Assembly: GCF_004519515.1 (NCBI RefSeq)
Contig: NZ_CP038145.1
Span: 950,001 to 1,014,000 of the forward strand
Direction of reading: 5' to 3'
DNA length: 64,000 nt
Source: Actinobacillus indolicus
GTDB lineage: Bacteria; Pseudomonadota; Gammaproteobacteria; Enterobacterales; Pasteurellaceae
Below the pieces are notes generated by a model that saw only the letters and a list, made by a program, of their open reading frames with translations, was not told where the DNA came from and made no database searches. Made by a program: the position numbers and the translations under genes. Shown here piece by piece: positions 17,393 to 25,969 of the stretch (the first letter of the stretch is position 1; every line of letters starts with the position of its first letter).

Positions 17393-17758
17393 ATGAAAAT
17401 GTTATCAAAAGCGACATTATTGGCAGCAACATTAGGCCTCTTCACCACCTCTGCATTTGCAGCTTCTATTCCAAGTGAAATTTATCGTCCAAGTGGTGAA
17501 TTAATCAAAGCGGACAGACAAGGAAATGGTGAATATGAAGTTGAATATCGCCTAAAAGGCAATGATGTCCGTGGATTAGCGAAGAAAGTGATTGCCCATG
17601 CGAAAAGAAATGGATTCCGCCTTGAAGAATCTGATATTGAACGTCGCGATGCCGATTTAAAATTTAAGCGTGGTGATCAAGAACTTGATGTACAAATCGA
17701 AGCAAAAGATCATAATCGTATTGAATACAAAGCAGATTTAGACTTAGATAAAAACTAA
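17393..17758 (+). CDS. Small secreted protein of unknown function
   Basis: I do not recognise this family. The 121-residue product has a clear signal peptide (MKMLSKATLLAATLGLFTTS, cleavage after AFA) and a charged mature part rich in Lys, Asp, Glu and Arg, possibly two alpha-beta units like a PepSY fold (VEYRLKGNDVRGLAKKVIAH). Start chosen at ATG 17393 with AAAGG upstream; a frame starting at 17375 is less likely. It stands alone, ending before a short USS hairpin near 17785-17815. Confidence 0.7.
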   Translation: MKMLSKATLLAATLGLFTTSAFAASIPSEIYRPSGELIKADRQGNGEYEVEYRLKGNDVRGLAKKVIAHAKRNGFRLEESDIERRDADLKFKRGDQELDVQIEAKDHNRIEYKADLDLDKN

Positions 17759-17812
17759 TTTTGCATTTTTTAGCCCAAAAGTAACCGCTTGTAGAGCACA
17801 AGCGGTTATTTT

Positions 17813-18427
17813 TTATAAGGCATCTACATAATCAACTAACAGTTTACCATCACCATACAACAACTGGCTTGGCACAATATGCAGTCGTTCGTCTTTTTCT
17901 ACGATTAACTGTGGCACACCTTGCACACCGCAATGGTTAGCGAGCTGTTGCCCGAATTGAAGACGTTGTGCTAACGCCGTTTGGGTAGATTGTTCGCAAA
18001 GTAATGGTACAGCTTGGCTAAGATTGAGCTTGTGCAACACCTGTTCAATCACCGAAAAATCCGCATTATCCAAGCCGTCCACATAACGTGTCGTCTGCAA
18101 CGCTGACAACACTGCAAGCTCTTTTTCTGGAGCGATTTGTTGCACCACCGTTAAAGCCTGCAAGCAGTTTGCCGAATTAAACTCGCCTTGCCCTTGCAAT
18201 ACATTTTCCAAATACGCCTGACTAAACGGCTGACCGGTCAATTTTTCAATCCGTTGATCGTTACTCCACGCATAGCGGGCGAAATCGGCGTCCATTTTAC
18301 GACCGCTTTGGTAAAACAAGCCCGTTGGCATGAGTGTAAGCGGATAGATTTCATTCAGTTTTTGCAATGTCGCTGACGCCCCATAACACCAGCCACAAAG
18401 TGGATCGAATAAATAATAAATTTTCAT
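17813..18427 (-). CDS. DsbA-family thioredoxin-like protein
   Basis: A 204-residue thioredoxin-fold protein with redox motif CGWC at residues 11-14 and the cis-Pro loop GVQGVPQLIV near the C-terminus; a helical insertion lies between, as in DsbA/FrnE relatives (COG3531 type). There is no signal peptide, so it is likely cytoplasmic. Its ATG overlaps the stop of the SnoaL-like gene (TAATG), indicating translational coupling. A LysR gene diverges from the pair and may control it. Confidence 0.82.
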   Translation of the reverse strand: MKIYYLFDPLCGWCYGASATLQKLNEIYPLTLMPTGLFYQSGRKMDADFARYAWSNDQRIEKLTGQPFSQAYLENVLQGQGEFNSANCLQALTVVQQIAPEKELAVLSALQTTRYVDGLDNADFSVIEQVLHKLNLSQAVPLLCEQSTQTALAQRLQFGQQLANHCGVQGVPQLIVEKDERLHIVPSQLLYGDGKLLVDYVDAL

Positions 18428-18870
18428 TAAAACATTCCACGTCCGCTTTCTGTTTTTTCAGGCACCGCTTGGATTACGTCCCAATGTTCTACGATTTTTC
18501 CGTTTTCATCGAAACGGAAAATATCCACCACCGCTTCGCCTTTATCTTTTTCATTGAGCTGGCTGTGAACGTGTAATGCTACTAAATCGCCGTCCGCTAA
18601 TACACGTTTAACTGTTGCTCGCGAAGTTGGGTGTTCTTTCAAAAACGGAGCAAAAGCATCAATAAAGGCTTGACCACCATCGGCTACACTTGGGTTATGT
18701 TGCAAATACTCTTTGCCGATATATTTATCCACTGCTTCTTGTAATTGATGTTGGTTAAACGCCATTTCATAGAACGCCAAAGCATTCGCTTTGTTTTGCT
18801 CTGGTGTAGTTTGTGCCATTGCAACAGTTGAAGAGAAAAGTGCGGTTAAAAGTAAAAGAGATTTTTTCAT
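18427..18870 (-). CDS. Exported SnoaL/NTF2-like protein
   Basis: A 147-residue protein with a signal peptide (MKKSLLLLTALFSSTVAMAQ) and a SnoaL-like/NTF2-like fold: FYEMAFNQHQLQEAVDKYI, YLQHNPSVADG, and DIFRFDENGKIVEHWDVIQ. Such proteins may be enzymes or binding folds; the substrate is unknown. ATG 18870 is preceded by AAGGA; an upstream in-frame extension lacks a signal sequence start. Coupled to the DsbA-like gene by TAATG. Confidence 0.82.
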   Translation of the reverse strand: MKKSLLLLTALFSSTVAMAQTTPEQNKANALAFYEMAFNQHQLQEAVDKYIGKEYLQHNPSVADGGQAFIDAFAPFLKEHPTSRATVKRVLADGDLVALHVHSQLNEKDKGEAVVDIFRFDENGKIVEHWDVIQAVPEKTESGRGMF

Positions 18871-19004
18871 TTTGTTTTCCTTTTGTTGGGTTATACATTC
18901 AGCTTGATTGCTATTGATGGTGTGCATTTTAATGAAATAAAAAGAGAGAAAAATAGCGATTTTAGAATATAATTATTTCTGATTAAGAAACAAAAAGGAT
19001 AACT

Positions 19005-19895
19005 ATGGACAAACTCACCGCTATCAAAGTCTTTCTGACCGTTGCCGAAACAGGCAGTTTTACCGCTACCGCAGAACAGTTAGAGATTTCCAAACCGATG
19101 ATCAGCCGTTATGTTGCTTTAATGGAAGAATGGCTGAATGCACGACTTTTTCAGCGTTCCACCCGCAAAGTAGCCCTGACAGACGCAGGCGAGCAAGCGG
19201 TGCTTTTCTGCCAAAAAATTGCCAATCTAACCGCAGAAATGGAACAGGAAATGATGGCACAGCAAGGCGAACTACGTGGTGTGTTGCGTGTAACCAGCAG
19301 CCAAACTTTCGGGACGTATCATTTGGTGCAAATAGTCAATCGCTTTTTGCAGTTGCACCCGAAATTGAATATTCAACTGTTGCTTAACGATCAACCAATG
19401 GATTTAATCAGCGAACGGATCGATCTTGCCATTCGGATTACCAACACGCCCGATCCGAATTTTATCGCCCGAAAACTTGCCGATTGCCATTCATTGCTGG
19501 TGGCAACGCCTGATTATTTGGCAAAGTTCGGCACACCAACGCAGCCCGAAGATTTATATCAACATCACTATTTGTCGCACCACAACATCAACCGAAAAGC
19601 GTGGAAATGCACGCAAGGGGAACAAGAAGTATTGCTCGACTTAAACAGCCGTTTCACCACCAACGACACCCAAGCCCTGCTCAACTCCGTTCTGGACGGC
19701 AACGGCATTGCGATGTTGCCAAAATATATGCTGGAAACCGAACTGCAACAGGGCAAACTGCAAGCCGTCCTACCAGACTGGCAACTGCCGACATTCAGCA
19801 TTTATGCGATGTATCCGTCAAGAGACAAACTCCCCCTTGCCGTGAGAAAATTGATTGATTTTTTGGTGGAGAAATTTGAAGGGAAAGCGTGGTAG
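19005..19895 (+). CDS. LysR-family transcriptional regulator
   Basis: A 296-residue LysR regulator: winged helix-turn-helix at about 1-60 (FLTVAETGSFTATAEQLEIS followed by KPMISRYV), then an effector-binding domain. It is divergent from the SnoaL-like/DsbA-like pair, the standard LysR layout, and an AGAA-N9-TTCT dyad at 18964-18980 could be its operator (weak). Effector unknown. Confidence 0.9.
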   Translation: MDKLTAIKVFLTVAETGSFTATAEQLEISKPMISRYVALMEEWLNARLFQRSTRKVALTDAGEQAVLFCQKIANLTAEMEQEMMAQQGELRGVLRVTSSQTFGTYHLVQIVNRFLQLHPKLNIQLLLNDQPMDLISERIDLAIRITNTPDPNFIARKLADCHSLLVATPDYLAKFGTPTQPEDLYQHHYLSHHNINRKAWKCTQGEQEVLLDLNSRFTTNDTQALLNSVLDGNGIAMLPKYMLETELQQGKLQAVLPDWQLPTFSIYAMYPSRDKLPLAVRKLIDFLVEKFEGKAW

Positions 19896-19916
19896 GGGGC
19901 GTTTGCTAATGCACTA

Positions 19917-20909
19917 CTACCCCTTCAACAAAATAAAATGCTCCACTAAACGGATCATCAACTCTTTTTGTTCAGGCAAACTTTCTGCCACCAACAATGC
20001 AAGAGCAACCAAGGTATTATCATTAATCAACTCATTCACAGGTTTAGCAAGCAGGGCTTGATTTTGGTGCAAATACCATAAAAACAGGAAAGAACCCGTG
20101 CGTTTATTGCCGTCTGCAAGCGGGTGGTTTTTGATCACAAAATACAACAAATGAGCCGCTCGGCTGGCTATATTCGGATAAAACCACTCTCCGCCAAAGC
20201 CTTGTTCAATAGTCGCAATCGCCGATGCCAAGCCATCACTTCGCAACTGCCCGAACAACTCGGTTGCCTCGCCTTTGGCAATCAGCTCTTGTTTTAATTG
20301 CGAAATAGCAGTTAAAACATCTTCAAATACCAAGGGCTTCATTTCAGGCTGCTGCACCGAAATTGCCGCTAGATTTTGCTCATCATACGCCTGCAACAAG
20401 CTCCAAGTTCTCGCATAGCCCTGCACCACACCAATAACTGCCTTACCTTCATCACTAATCAAGGCTTGGTTAGTCAGCGTTTGACTTAACAATGCCACCG
20501 CTTGACTAAACTCCACGCCTTTTTCCTGCAAGCGTTTTTGGTTAATCGCATAACCTTGCACCAAAAATTGTTTCAAAGTTTGGGTTGCCCATTGGCGGAA
20601 TTGTGTCGCACGCTTAGAGCTAATTCGATACCCCACAGAAATAATGGCATCAAGGTTGTAGTGTTTTCGTTTACGAGAAACCGTTCTTTCACCTTCAATT
20701 TGAACTTGTAAGAAATCCTTACAAGTTGAATTTTCATCAAGCTCTTGTTCGGCATAAACATTTCTCAGATGCATTGTTATGTTCTGAGCCTTAACCCCAA
20801 ATAAGCTTGCCATTTGAGATTGCGTAAGCCACACCGTCTCATTATCCAATGAAACCTGTAAGGAAATTTTGCCGTCTGCGGACGTATAAAGTTGAATTTG
20901 GTTTTGCAT
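19917..20909 (-). CDS. RhuM-family protein with C-terminal Fic/Doc domain
   Basis: A 330-residue protein. Residues 1-130 are RhuM-like (WLTQSQMASLFGV, NSTCKDFLQVQ, YNLDAIISVGYRISSKRATQFR); residues about 190-330 are Fic/Doc-like with HPLADGNKR at 262-270, a form of the HxFx(D/A)GNKR motif with Leu for Phe. Fic enzymes AMPylate or phosphorylate proteins; the fusion is common near pathogenicity islands and toxin-antitoxin modules but its activity is not settled. No separate antitoxin is seen. A 25-bp piece of its own coding DNA recurs just upstream. Confidence 0.85.
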   Translation of the reverse strand: MQNQIQLYTSADGKISLQVSLDNETVWLTQSQMASLFGVKAQNITMHLRNVYAEQELDENSTCKDFLQVQIEGERTVSRKRKHYNLDAIISVGYRISSKRATQFRQWATQTLKQFLVQGYAINQKRLQEKGVEFSQAVALLSQTLTNQALISDEGKAVIGVVQGYARTWSLLQAYDEQNLAAISVQQPEMKPLVFEDVLTAISQLKQELIAKGEATELFGQLRSDGLASAIATIEQGFGGEWFYPNIASRAAHLLYFVIKNHPLADGNKRTGSFLFLWYLHQNQALLAKPVNELINDNTLVALALLVAESLPEQKELMIRLVEHFILLKG

Positions 20910-20923
20910 TATTGATCCTGTTG

Positions 20924-20948
20924 AATTTGAACTTGTAAGAAATCCTTA
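20924..20948 (-). repeat. 25-bp repeat and relic of a RhuM-like reading frame
   Basis: A 25-bp sequence is identical at 20924-20948 and at 20697-20721 inside the RhuM-Fic gene. Read on the minus strand, the upstream copy encodes TAKDFLQVQIQQDQ, matching the gene's own CKDFLQVQIEGE, then a TAA that overlaps the ATG of the gene. No start codon precedes it (an in-frame TAA is 12 nt upstream of the match). It is either a duplication relic of a related gene or an operator-like element. Confidence 0.7.
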
Positions 20949-21168
20949 GCAGTTAAAATTTAATCAATTATTTGAGTTGTTGCATTTTTTGCAACGGTTA
21001 AATTTTGACGTAAACATAGAATAAAACCGCAATCAAGAAAACAACAAGCGGTGATTTTTTCGAACAAGATCACAAAAAGAAAATTTTGGACAAAAAAAGT
21101 GTGTTTATACGCCCCCTAAAAATACTGGCAAATCGCAAAATCTCATCAAAATCCGACCGCTCTTTCTC

Positions 21169-21621
21169 TTAAATCGGCAAAGCCCTACGTTGTAAAACCT
21201 CTTTCATAACCAATGTGGAAGTCAGGCGATGAATGGACGGCAAATTAGACAAACGTTGGTCATACAACTTTTGAAATGCGCCAAGCTCGGTGGTAACAAT
21301 ATGCAAAATGTAATCGTGCTCGCCGAATAGCCGTTGAGCTTGGATAATTTCAGGAATGTCCGCTAACGCATTTTCAAAGGCAATAATGCTCTCTTGGTTA
21401 CCGTCTTTCAGCACCACAAACACAATAGCGGAGAAATTCAGCCCGACCGCTTGTGGATTAATGTTTGCTTGATAATCTCGGATGATGCCGTCTTGTTCCA
21501 ACTGTTTAACACGGCGTTGGCAAGGCGACAGGCTGATCCCAACTTTCTCACAAAGCTCCGTTAAAGAAATTCGCCCATTTTTCTGCAATTCCGCAATAAT
21601 TTTCTTATCTATTCTATCCAT
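21169..21621 (-). CDS. Lrp/AsnC-family transcriptional regulator
   Basis: A 150-residue feast/famine regulator with N-terminal helix-turn-helix (DRIDKKIIAELQKNGRISL) and a C-terminal RAM ligand domain. ATG 21621 chosen; a TTG two codons earlier is also possible. It is divergent from a LysE/RhtB exporter gene, the classic Lrp-exporter pairing, so it probably senses an amino acid and controls the exporter. Confidence 0.9.
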   Translation of the reverse strand: MDRIDKKIIAELQKNGRISLTELCEKVGISLSPCQRRVKQLEQDGIIRDYQANINPQAVGLNFSAIVFVVLKDGNQESIIAFENALADIPEIIQAQRLFGEHDYILHIVTTELGAFQKLYDQRLSNLPSIHRLTSTLVMKEVLQRRALPI

Positions 21622-21729
21622 GCGCAATTTTCTTCTAAAAATAAGCTAAAGTTTAGCAATCTTCGCAAACACTTTCCAGCCCCAAATTAGTACAATTTTC
21701 TGCAATTTCAAACGATTTAAGGGAAATGT

Positions 21730-22338
21730 ATGGACAGCACATTATTTGGATTTTGGACGTTATCGCTTTCATTAACCTGCGTACCGGGTTTAGATTGGGC
21801 GTATTTGATTTCTGCAGGTTTGCAAAAACGTGTATTGCCTGCCTTGTGTGGAATGTTGTTGGGCTATTTGCTGGTCATTTTATTGGTCGCAGCAGGATTA
21901 GGGGTCGTCATCGCCTCCTATCCGCCGTTATTGCATTTACTGAATTGGATAGGGGCTGCCTATTTAATTTGGATCGGCATACAAATTATTCGCACGCCTG
22001 CCACTGTCGCTGAAACAGATCTCTCACAAGATTTAGGGCGGAAATGGCTATTCAAAGGTATCGCCGTGAGTGGTTTAAATCCAAAAGTACTGCTAATGTT
22101 TTTAGCCATCGTACCGCAATTTTTAACTTTGCAATCTGATTGGTCAATGGCAAGCCAAACGGTGTTATTGGGCGCACTCCACATTCTCAACTGCTCGCTG
22201 ATTTACCCCTTTGTAGGCATCGGCGCAGGCATCGCCCTCCGCCACCACCCGACTTTAGCTAAAGGTATCAGCCGTCTTTCAGGCATATTAATGATCGTAA
22301 TTGCGGTGAGAATGTTGGTAGAACAGGGGATTAACTAA
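21730..22338 (+). CDS. LysE/RhtB-family amino acid exporter
   Basis: A 202-residue inner-membrane protein with about six transmembrane helices. The N-terminus (FWTLSLSLTCVPGLDWAYL) has the P-G-x-D region typical of the LysE/RhtB superfamily, and the SGLNPKVLLMFLAIVPQF segment is the family's conserved NPK motif. It likely exports an amino acid. Divergent from the Lrp-type regulator, with 108 bp between the starts. Ends in a USS hairpin near 22340-22402. Confidence 0.9.
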   Translation: MDSTLFGFWTLSLSLTCVPGLDWAYLISAGLQKRVLPALCGMLLGYLLVILLVAAGLGVVIASYPPLLHLLNWIGAAYLIWIGIQIIRTPATVAETDLSQDLGRKWLFKGIAVSGLNPKVLLMFLAIVPQFLTLQSDWSMASQTVLLGALHILNCSLIYPFVGIGAGIALRHHPTLAKGISRLSGILMIVIAVRMLVEQGIN

Positions 22339-22405
22339 ACAAGCGGTCGGGTTTTCTGAATTTTTTGCAGATTGCAAAATCTTGTGAAAATCCCACCGCT
22401 TTTTC

Positions 22406-23617
22406 CTAAGATCTCCCCGTATTCAACCCTGCTTTGCCGTTTTCCCAAAGTGCTTTGAGCAACACTTTCCACGGCGAAAGTTTCGGATTTGGCTGTTTGC
22501 CACTGCCGATTAACGCCATTTGTGCCATATACCAATCCATTTCCAGCACCGCACCAAGTTTGTTATCCACTGGGGCGAAACCTGTTTTTATGCGGTTGGT
22601 CACGATGGTTTGATAATTGCCTTGTTGAATTTGGTTCGGTAAATCGGGTTGTAAGGCAAAAGGTCGGGCGATGCCGATAAAATCCAGATGTCCACTTTGC
22701 AGTGCCTCATTCATTGCATTTTCACTACGGAAACCGCCCGTGATAATCAGCGGCACGTTGCAGACGGCACGGGCTTTTTCGGCATAATCCAAGAAAAACG
22801 CCTCACGCTTTTGCGTGCTGGCTTTGGCGGTTAGCATTTCGGGGCTTTCATAGTTGCCGCCTGAAATCTCAATAAAATCAATGCCTAATTCCGCCATTTT
22901 TTGCACTACTTGAATGCTGTCCGTTTCGTCAAAACCGCCTTTTTGGAAATCCGCCGAGTTGAGTTTTAAGCCGACCAAAAATTCAGGCTGCACCACCGCA
23001 CGAATGGCGTGGTAAATCTCCACTAAAAATCGCATACGATTTTCAAGACTGCCGCCCCATTTATCTTCACGGCGGTTGTGGTGCGGCGATAAAAATTGAC
23101 TGATTAAATAGCCGTGTGCGGCGTGAATTTGCACGCCCGAAAATCCGGCTTTTTCGGCGATTTTTGCGGTGGTGGCAAATTGCTGAATTAAGGTATCAAT
23201 TTCAGATCCAGTTAAGGCTCTGGGTGGATTGATAAAGCCGTCCATTCCCTGCAACGCCACCGCACTTGGTGCCACAGGCGTTGGCGACAACACTTTTGGC
23301 GACTGTTTGCCTGCGTGGTTAATCTGCATAATCAGCAACGTATCGTTTTGCGTGCCAGCCTTCGCCCATTGTTGCAAAATCGGCAAACTGCGTTCGTCCG
23401 TAAGTACCACATCGTTTATCGAGCCTTTGCCGTTTTTAGCAACCATCACATTGCCCGTCACCAACACGCCAGCGCCACCCTTTGCCCAAGTGTCATAAAG
23501 TTGCACCAACGGCATTGTCGGTTGGTTTTGTTTGGCAAGTTGTTCTTCCATTGCGGATTTGAAAAAACGGTTTTTGGCTGTTTTGCCGTTAGAAAAGGTA
23601 AAAGGTTGAAATAGCAT
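22406..23617 (-). CDS. NADH:flavin oxidoreductase (Old Yellow Enzyme family)
   Basis: A 403-residue FMN-dependent oxidoreductase. Diagnostic segments are GVQIHAAHGYLISQFLS, then HHNRREDKWGGSLENRMRF and, near the end, IITGGFRSENAMNEAL and FIGIARPFALQPDLP. ATG 23617 chosen with AAGGA upstream; an extension to 23701 has no basis. Substrate probably an enone or quinone-like compound. An ArsR-type regulator gene lies just upstream in the same direction and may control it. Confidence 0.9.
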   Translation of the reverse strand: MLFQPFTFSNGKTAKNRFFKSAMEEQLAKQNQPTMPLVQLYDTWAKGGAGVLVTGNVMVAKNGKGSINDVVLTDERSLPILQQWAKAGTQNDTLLIMQINHAGKQSPKVLSPTPVAPSAVALQGMDGFINPPRALTGSEIDTLIQQFATTAKIAEKAGFSGVQIHAAHGYLISQFLSPHHNRREDKWGGSLENRMRFLVEIYHAIRAVVQPEFLVGLKLNSADFQKGGFDETDSIQVVQKMAELGIDFIEISGGNYESPEMLTAKASTQKREAFFLDYAEKARAVCNVPLIITGGFRSENAMNEALQSGHLDFIGIARPFALQPDLPNQIQQGNYQTIVTNRIKTGFAPVDNKLGAVLEMDWYMAQMALIGSGKQPNPKLSPWKVLLKALWENGKAGLNTGRS

Positions 23618-23636
23618 AAAATTCCTTATTGAGATT

Positions 23637-24073
23637 ATAGGTTTAAAAATATAAACCCATTTGGGTAAAAAATTACGGCTAAATACCAGCAACTCTAGCA
23701 ATAGCCGTGTTAGGTAATCATAAAAATTAGCTAGTCGTCCAATGGTTTAATACAACCATCTGCAATAAACGATGCCATCAAACGCCGAAAACGCTCGCCG
23801 ACTTGTTGTAGGCTCACGGTGTAATAACGCTCTTTGCCTTGCTGATCAACACGCACCAAACCTGCGTCTAACATAATTTTGAGATGATGCGACACCGCAG
23901 GGCGTGATAAATGCAGTCGTTCGGTCAAATCATTGACATTCAAGCTACCGTTTTCAAACAAAATATGCAAAATCATCAAGCGGTTTTCATCGCTTAACAC
24001 AGTAAAAGTCGGAATGCACTCACGCAAAATATCAACGGTTTTTTGGCTCATATTTGTTTATAGGTTTAAAAAT
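23637..24073. promoter_or_regulatory. Repeated TAGGTTTAAAAAT motif flanking arsR-type gene
   Basis: The 13-mer TAGGTTTAAAAAT occurs twice: at about 23639-23651, just upstream of the Old Yellow Enzyme gene, and at about 24061-24073, just upstream of the ArsR-type gene. Each lies within 40 bp of a start codon. A shared motif at both genes of a regulator/enzyme pair suggests the binding site of that regulator (inference). No dyad beyond the AT-rich TTTAAA core is obvious. Confidence 0.5.
23731..24051 (-). CDS. ArsR-family transcriptional regulator
   Basis: A 106-residue winged-helix repressor: SDENRLMILHILFENGSLNV, then LHLSRPAVSHHLKIMLDAGLV as the recognition helix. The usual metal-binding ELCVC box is absent, so it may be a redox or non-metal sensor. 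It precedes the Old Yellow Enzyme gene by 113 bp in the same direction; a GGTTTA-N-AAAT element repeated near 23640-23655 and 24060-24075 (TAGGTTTAAAAAT) may be its operator. Confidence 0.88.
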   Translation of the reverse strand: MSQKTVDILRECIPTFTVLSDENRLMILHILFENGSLNVNDLTERLHLSRPAVSHHLKIMLDAGLVRVDQQGKERYYTVSLQQVGERFRRLMASFIADGCIKPLDD

Positions 24074-24192
24074 TTGAACACATCTTAAATGTGGTAGCGT
24101 AAATTGTCAAGCGGTCAGATTTTCTGAAAATTTCGCAAATCCTACCGCTCTTTGTGTGAAGTCGATCGAAAAAACAAAAAATTTCGTTTATA

Positions 24193-24206
24193 CAGTATTG
24201 ATACTG
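24193..24206. promoter_or_regulatory. Perfect 14-bp palindrome upstream of BRO-type gene
   Basis: CAGTAT-TG... the sequence CAGTATTGATACTG is a perfect dyad about 52 bp upstream of the ATG, flanked by TTTATA and GGATAAAG. It does not fit LexA (CTG-N10-CAG). It may be an operator for this phage-like gene (inference). Confidence 0.45.
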
Positions 24207-24257
24207 GATAAAGTCTATGGTTGAATACCTGAAAAATTATACAGTGGAAAGTTATCA

Positions 24258-25094
24258 ATGAACGAAATTAAACTTTTTGAAAATCAACAAATTCGCTCAG
24301 TGTGGGACGAAGAAAAACAAGAATGGTTTTTCAGCGTGGTGGATATTGTAGCGGTGCTGACGGAGAGTGCAGATCCGAAACAATACATCAAGAAAATGCG
24401 AAGCCGTGATGCTGAACTTGCTGCCAAGTGGGGTACAATTTGTACCCCTGTTACGATGATGGCGATGGATGGCAAAAAACGCCAAGTACAAGCCGCCGAT
24501 ATGACAGGCATTTTCCGCATTATTCAGTCTATTCCAAGCCCAAAAGCCGAGCCGTTTAAAATGTGGCTGGCGGAAGTGGGGAAGGAACGGATTGATGAGA
24601 TCATTGATCCTGAATTAACCATCGGCCGAGCTTTAGAAACTTACCTGAAAAAAGGTTATTCAAGAGAATGGATCAACCAGCGTCTGCAGGCAATTCAGGT
24701 ACGAAAAGAACTGACTGACGCTTGGCAGGATCACGGTGTCGCAGCGGGGCGTGAATTTGCCATTTTGACTGATGAAATCAGCCGTGCTTGGGCAGGAATG
24801 ACAACACGTGAGTACAAAAATTTCAAGGGGTTAAAAAAGGAAAATCTGCGAGACAATATGACCACATTGGAATTGGTGCTGAATATGCTCGCCGAAGCCA
24901 CTACCACTGAGCTGACCAAACAAACCAATCCGCAAGGTTTAGACGAAAACAAGCAAGTCGCACAACGTGGTGGTACTGTGGCAGGTAATGCACGCAAAGA
25001 AATCGAAACCCAAACGGGCAAGCCCGTGCTAAGTCGCCAAAATGCCGTGGATTTTGCCAAGCTGATTGAAGATGTGGCGAAACAGAAGAAATGA
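24258..25094 (+). CDS. BRO-N domain protein, DinD/antirepressor-like
   Basis: A 278-residue protein. The N-terminal half is a BRO-N domain (IRSVWDEEKQEWFFSVVDIV, then DPKQYIKKMRSRD and the GIFRIIQSIPSPKAEPFK segment); the C-terminal half resembles DinD-like proteins (SREWINQRLQAIQVRKELTD). Members are phage antirepressors or DNA-damage-inducible proteins; DinD of E. coli inhibits RecA. No other phage genes are present, so it is a stand-alone acquired gene. A terminator-like GCCGTC/GACGGC hairpin follows at about 25110-25150. Confidence 0.83.
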   Translation: MNEIKLFENQQIRSVWDEEKQEWFFSVVDIVAVLTESADPKQYIKKMRSRDAELAAKWGTICTPVTMMAMDGKKRQVQAADMTGIFRIIQSIPSPKAEPFKMWLAEVGKERIDEIIDPELTIGRALETYLKKGYSREWINQRLQAIQVRKELTDAWQDHGVAAGREFAILTDEISRAWAGMTTREYKNFKGLKKENLRDNMTTLELVLNMLAEATTTELTKQTNPQGLDENKQVAQRGGTVAGNARKEIETQTGKPVLSRQNAVDFAKLIEDVAKQKK

Positions 25095-25163
25095 ATTTTG
25101 TGATAACAAAAATGCCGTCCGCATTTCAAACTAGCAGACGGCATTTTTTAATTTCTCTTTTCG

Positions 25164-25823
25164 TTACTTGCTTGCCACAGTAAAACGTTTAAACAAGTGA
25201 GCTTGTTTTTCTGCATCGTCTGCAATGGCAATGGCTAAATCTGCTACGCTGATGCCTGCTGGGGCTTCGCCGTTCATCAATAATTCTTCGCTGCCTAAAC
25301 GATATTCACCTGTGCGCTCTTCGCTGAAACCTGCGTCTGCACCTAATAAGGCTGGTGGTGAAATAAATGCCCAGTTCACATCACGGCGATAACGCAAGTC
25401 GTTGAGCAAATTACGAGCTGCATTTGCCCCTGCAAAAATCTCTTTCGGGAAAGCGTCTGTATCAATTAGTTGCACATTTGGGGCAACATACAAGCTACCT
25501 GCACCGCCCACAATTAATAAATACGGCACTTGCGCTGCTTTTGCCGCTTCGGTAATTGCATTTGCTCCACGGGTAAAATCTTCGGCGATATTTGGATTTG
25601 TCCAACCTGGGTTAAACGCACTCACTACCGCATCAAAACCTTTTAACTGTTCCGCAAAATCCGCAGAATTTACATCAAAACTCACCGCTTGCACGTTGTC
25701 TGCTTTTGCTACTTTGTCAGTATTACGCGCAAACGCCGTTACTTGATGACCACGGCTCGCCAACTCCGCTACCACTGCACTACCTACATAACCTGTTGCA
25801 CCAATTACTGCGATTTTTTTCAT
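25164..25823 (-). CDS. NAD(P)-binding SDR-type oxidoreductase
   Basis: A 219-residue NAD(P)H-binding Rossmann protein (PF13460 type). The dinucleotide motif GATGYVGS is near residue 8, and FDAVVSAFNPG and INWAFISPPALLG-like segments follow. It is divergent from an HxlR regulator, an arrangement like E. coli ytfG-ytfH (quinone oxidoreductase and regulator), which suggests a role in quinone or electrophile response (inference). Confidence 0.85.
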   Translation of the reverse strand: MKKIAVIGATGYVGSAVVAELASRGHQVTAFARNTDKVAKADNVQAVSFDVNSADFAEQLKGFDAVVSAFNPGWTNPNIAEDFTRGANAITEAAKAAQVPYLLIVGGAGSLYVAPNVQLIDTDAFPKEIFAGANAARNLLNDLRYRRDVNWAFISPPALLGADAGFSEERTGEYRLGSEELLMNGEAPAGISVADLAIAIADDAEKQAHLFKRFTVASK

Positions 25824-25901
25824 TTTGTTTTCCTCTGATTAAGTTGATTACATTTGCCAAACTGGCTGATGTGGAGTAGTATAGGTTAATAACTTATTTT
25901 A

Positions 25902-25915
25902 TGTAAGTACTTACA
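25902..25915. promoter_or_regulatory. Palindromic operator in SDR/HxlR divergent region
   Basis: TGTAAGTACTTACA is a perfect 14-bp palindrome located between the divergent SDR and HxlR genes, 79 bp and 55 bp from their starts. Dyads of the GTAAGT/ACTTAC kind are known for HxlR-family repressors, so this is the probable binding site of the neighbouring regulator. Confidence 0.7.
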
Positions 25916-25969
25916 AAAATGTTAGTTTTGGAAATAATTTTTAACTGATTGAAATTTAAGGAAATAAAA

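Noticed and set aside
22406..23701. Longer form of the Old Yellow Enzyme from 23701
   Set aside because: No ribosome site, and the family N-terminus fits MLFQPFTFSNGK at 23617.
24193..24206. LexA box upstream of the BRO-type gene
   Set aside because: The dyad is CAG-N8-CTG, opposite to CTG-N10-CAG.
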